14,414 nt of DNA from an uncultured Ruminococcus sp. (GTDB lineage: Bacteria > Bacillota > Clostridia > Oscillospirales > Ruminococcaceae): the NCBI GenBank assembly GCA_947178195.1, contig CAMWXM010000049.1:1-14414 (forward strand), in the 5' to 3' direction. The first letter of the stretch is position 1, and each line of letters starts with the position of its first letter. Positions 13,571-14,414 of this stretch are shown piece by piece. The notes beneath the pieces were generated by a model. That model did no database searches. It saw nothing but the letters and a program-made list of their open reading frames with translations, and was not told the origin of the DNA. The position numbers and the translations under genes were made by a program.

Positions 13571-14140
13571 TTATTCACTAAATAGGCTGTATAAATCTTC
13601 GATATGCGCATAGTCGTAGGTATTTCCCTTAAATGTGACGCTGATATTTTCGCACTCTTCAAAGGCTTTTTGACCGATTTCAGTAACGCTTTCGGGGATT
13701 TCGACATTTGTGAGCTTTTCGCAGCCAATGAAAGCAAATTCTCCAATTCTCTCTAAAGTATCCGGTAAAGTGATTTTTTCAAGATTTTTGCAGTAATAAA
13801 ATGCGCCGTAGCCCAACGATGTAAGGCCGTTTGGAAGAATAATTTCGGTTGTTTCCTTTCTATCGAAGGCGTACATTCCTATAATAGAAATCTTTGTACC
13901 ATTAATTTCTTCTGGTATGGAAACCACGCTGTCTGTACCGAGATATTCTGAAATTTCCGTGCCATTATTGATGGTTTTATAATCGCCGTTTTCAGGTGCT
14001 TTTTCATCAGAATTGCTTTCGGAATTATCTTCAACGGAAGTATTATCGTTTTTTGACGTTTTTGAGGAATCGTCCTTGCAGCCAGCAAAGCTCACAGCCA
14101 TTACTAATGTCATAAAAATTGCCAGTAATTTCTTTTGCAT
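13571..14140 (-). CDS. Lipoprotein with BspA-type leucine-rich repeats
   Basis: A 189-residue protein with a lipoprotein signal: basic MQKK, hydrophobic core, lipobox SFAGC with lipidated C21. A Ser/Asn/Asp/Glu-rich linker follows (about 22-52), then three to four LRR_5 (BspA/TpLRR) repeats of about 23 residues, recognisable by the recurring I-G-x-x-A-F-x-x-C-x-x-L-x-x-I-x-L-P pattern (for example LGYGAFYYCKNLEKITLP, then IGEFAFIGCEKLTNVEIP). It would be tethered outside the membrane; BspA-type repeats usually mediate binding to proteins or surfaces. I chose M at 14140 because AAAGGTGAG (14148-14156) is 7 bases upstream; a longer reading to 14182 would add a charged stretch before the signal peptide. 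It converges on the protease unit. Confidence 0.9.
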   Translation of the reverse strand: MQKKLLAIFMTLVMAVSFAGCKDDSSKTSKNDNTSVEDNSESNSDEKAPENGDYKTINNGTEISEYLGTDSVVSIPEEINGTKISIIGMYAFDRKETTEIILPNGLTSLGYGAFYYCKNLEKITLPDTLERIGEFAFIGCEKLTNVEIPESVTEIGQKAFEECENISVTFKGNTYDYAHIEDLYSLFSE

Positions 14141-14147
14141 TATTTTT

Positions 14148-14156
14148 CTCACCTTT
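14148..14156 (-). promoter_or_regulatory. Ribosome binding site deciding the lipoprotein start
   Basis: On the minus strand AAAGGTGAG stands 7 bases before ATG 14140, excluding the in-frame ATG at 14182 upstream of it. Confidence 0.65.
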
Positions 14157-14187
14157 CGTTTTGTATCGGATAAAAACTCCAATACTA

Positions 14188-14216
14188 ATTATACATTTAC
14201 ATATTAAAAATGTCAA
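14188..14216 (-). promoter_or_regulatory. Sigma-A promoter of the lipoprotein gene
   Basis: On the minus strand TTGACA (14216-14211), a 17-base spacer and TATAAT (14193-14188) form a perfect consensus promoter about 50 bases before the start codon. A second TTGACA lies 11 bases further upstream. Confidence 0.88.
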
Positions 14217-14229
14217 GTAAATGTCAAGT
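14209..14229. repeat. Two 10-bp direct repeats, 11 bp apart, over the -35 box
   Basis: AATGTCAAGT occurs at 14209-14218 and 14220-14229, one helical turn apart. The copy nearer the gene contains the -35 box. The arrangement could be a regulator site or a duplicated -35; which one cannot be told from sequence. Confidence 0.5.
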
Positions 14230-14282
14230 GTTTTTATGATTACCTCGATATGTGTTCCGTATTATACAAAAAAGCCTTGAAT

Positions 14283-14312
14283 AAAAAAAGACCCGGGTTT
14301 ATAAAACCCGGG
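14283..14312 (-). terminator. Strong intrinsic terminator on the minus strand
   Basis: CCCGGGTTT/AAACCCGGG (14292-14312) is a perfect 9-bp stem with a 3-base loop. On the minus strand it is followed by TC and TTTTTTT (14289-14283). No T run follows on the + strand, so it ends transcription arriving from the right, upstream of the lipoprotein promoter. Confidence 0.88.
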
Positions 14313-14370
14313 AAGTTTAAAAAGAGAAAATAAATATGTGTAGAACAAAAGAAAGGAGACAACAAAACGA

Positions 14371-14396
14371 GTGTAAATAATCTTGTTATTTAACAC
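14371..14396. repeat. Inverted repeat at the right edge
   Basis: GTGTAAATAA (14371-14380) and TTATTTAACAC (14386-14396) form a near-perfect stem, with one unpaired base and a 5-base loop. It lies just after a minus-strand TATAAT (14409-14404), so it would be at the 5-prime end of a leftward transcript. No open reading frame of useful length crosses 14313-14414 on either strand. Confidence 0.45.
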
Positions 14397-14414
14397 TATA
14401 GTTATTATACACAA

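Noticed and set aside
13429..13746. Minus-strand 105-aa frame over the convergent intergenic region
   Set aside because: It runs through the terminator and both hairpins and overlaps the lipoprotein gene in another frame; composition reflects the repeats rather than a protein.
14352..14380. Plus-strand gene start after AAAGGAGAC near the right edge
   Set aside because: The ribosome-binding-like sequence is followed only by GTG-TAA; no open frame continues to the window end.
1..14414. CRISPR array, prophage or defence island
   Set aside because: No regularly spaced repeats, cas, phage structural or restriction-modification genes were seen. The window is mostly core metabolism, tRNAs and cell-surface genes.

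Overview
The window looks like chromosome from a low- to mid-GC Gram-positive Clostridia, most likely an Oscillospiraceae/Ruminococcus-type gut bacterium. This rests on the AT-rich codon use, strong GGAGG ribosome binding sites, consensus sigma-A promoters, CCA-encoding tRNA genes, the clostridial form of LeuC (about 420 aa) and a BspA-type leucine-rich-repeat lipoprotein. Genus is an inference; there is no rRNA or other species marker here. Almost everything is on the + strand, except one lipoprotein gene and a small terminator unit at the right edge.

Layout. (1) 1-1221: the tail of an unidentified gene, a small single-pass membrane protein whose C-terminus seems to be frameshifted, and a RimJ/RimL-type GNAT acetyltransferase. 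(2) 1222-7429: a tightly packed branched-chain amino acid operon, leuC-leuD-leuB, then a DUF815-type AAA ATPase, ilvA, ridA and a MmcQ/YjbR-family gene. It follows a repeat-containing leader with competing stems. IlvA makes 2-oxobutanoate for isoleucine through reactive enamine/imine intermediates that RidA hydrolyses; LeuCDB performs two steps of leucine synthesis. (3) 7430-8175: an intergenic hairpin, a 16-bp palindrome, and tRNA-Pro(TGG), tRNA-Thr(TGT) and tRNA-Tyr(GTA) behind two textbook promoters (TTGACA-17-TATAAT), closed by a strong terminator. (4) 8259-11714: three diverged, overlapping YcxB-like membrane proteins running directly into typA/bipA, then a hairpin terminator. (5) 11819-13460: a consensus promoter drives a two-gene unit, a secreted papain/C39-fold cysteine protease with an NWCWAA motif and a signal-peptide-bearing, C-terminally membrane-anchored protein of unknown function. 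It ends in a perfect 15-bp-stem terminator that also serves the convergent gene. (6) 13461-14414: hairpins, one resembling an IS200/IS605 right end, then the minus-strand lipoprotein gene with its promoter and 11-bp-spaced direct repeats, and at the edge a minus-strand terminator preceded by a possible short untranslated transcript.

Most likely to repay attention: the secreted NWCWAA protease with its anchored partner, the leuC leader, the YcxB triplet attached to typA, and the possible small RNA at the right edge. Most of the rest is ordinary core genome.
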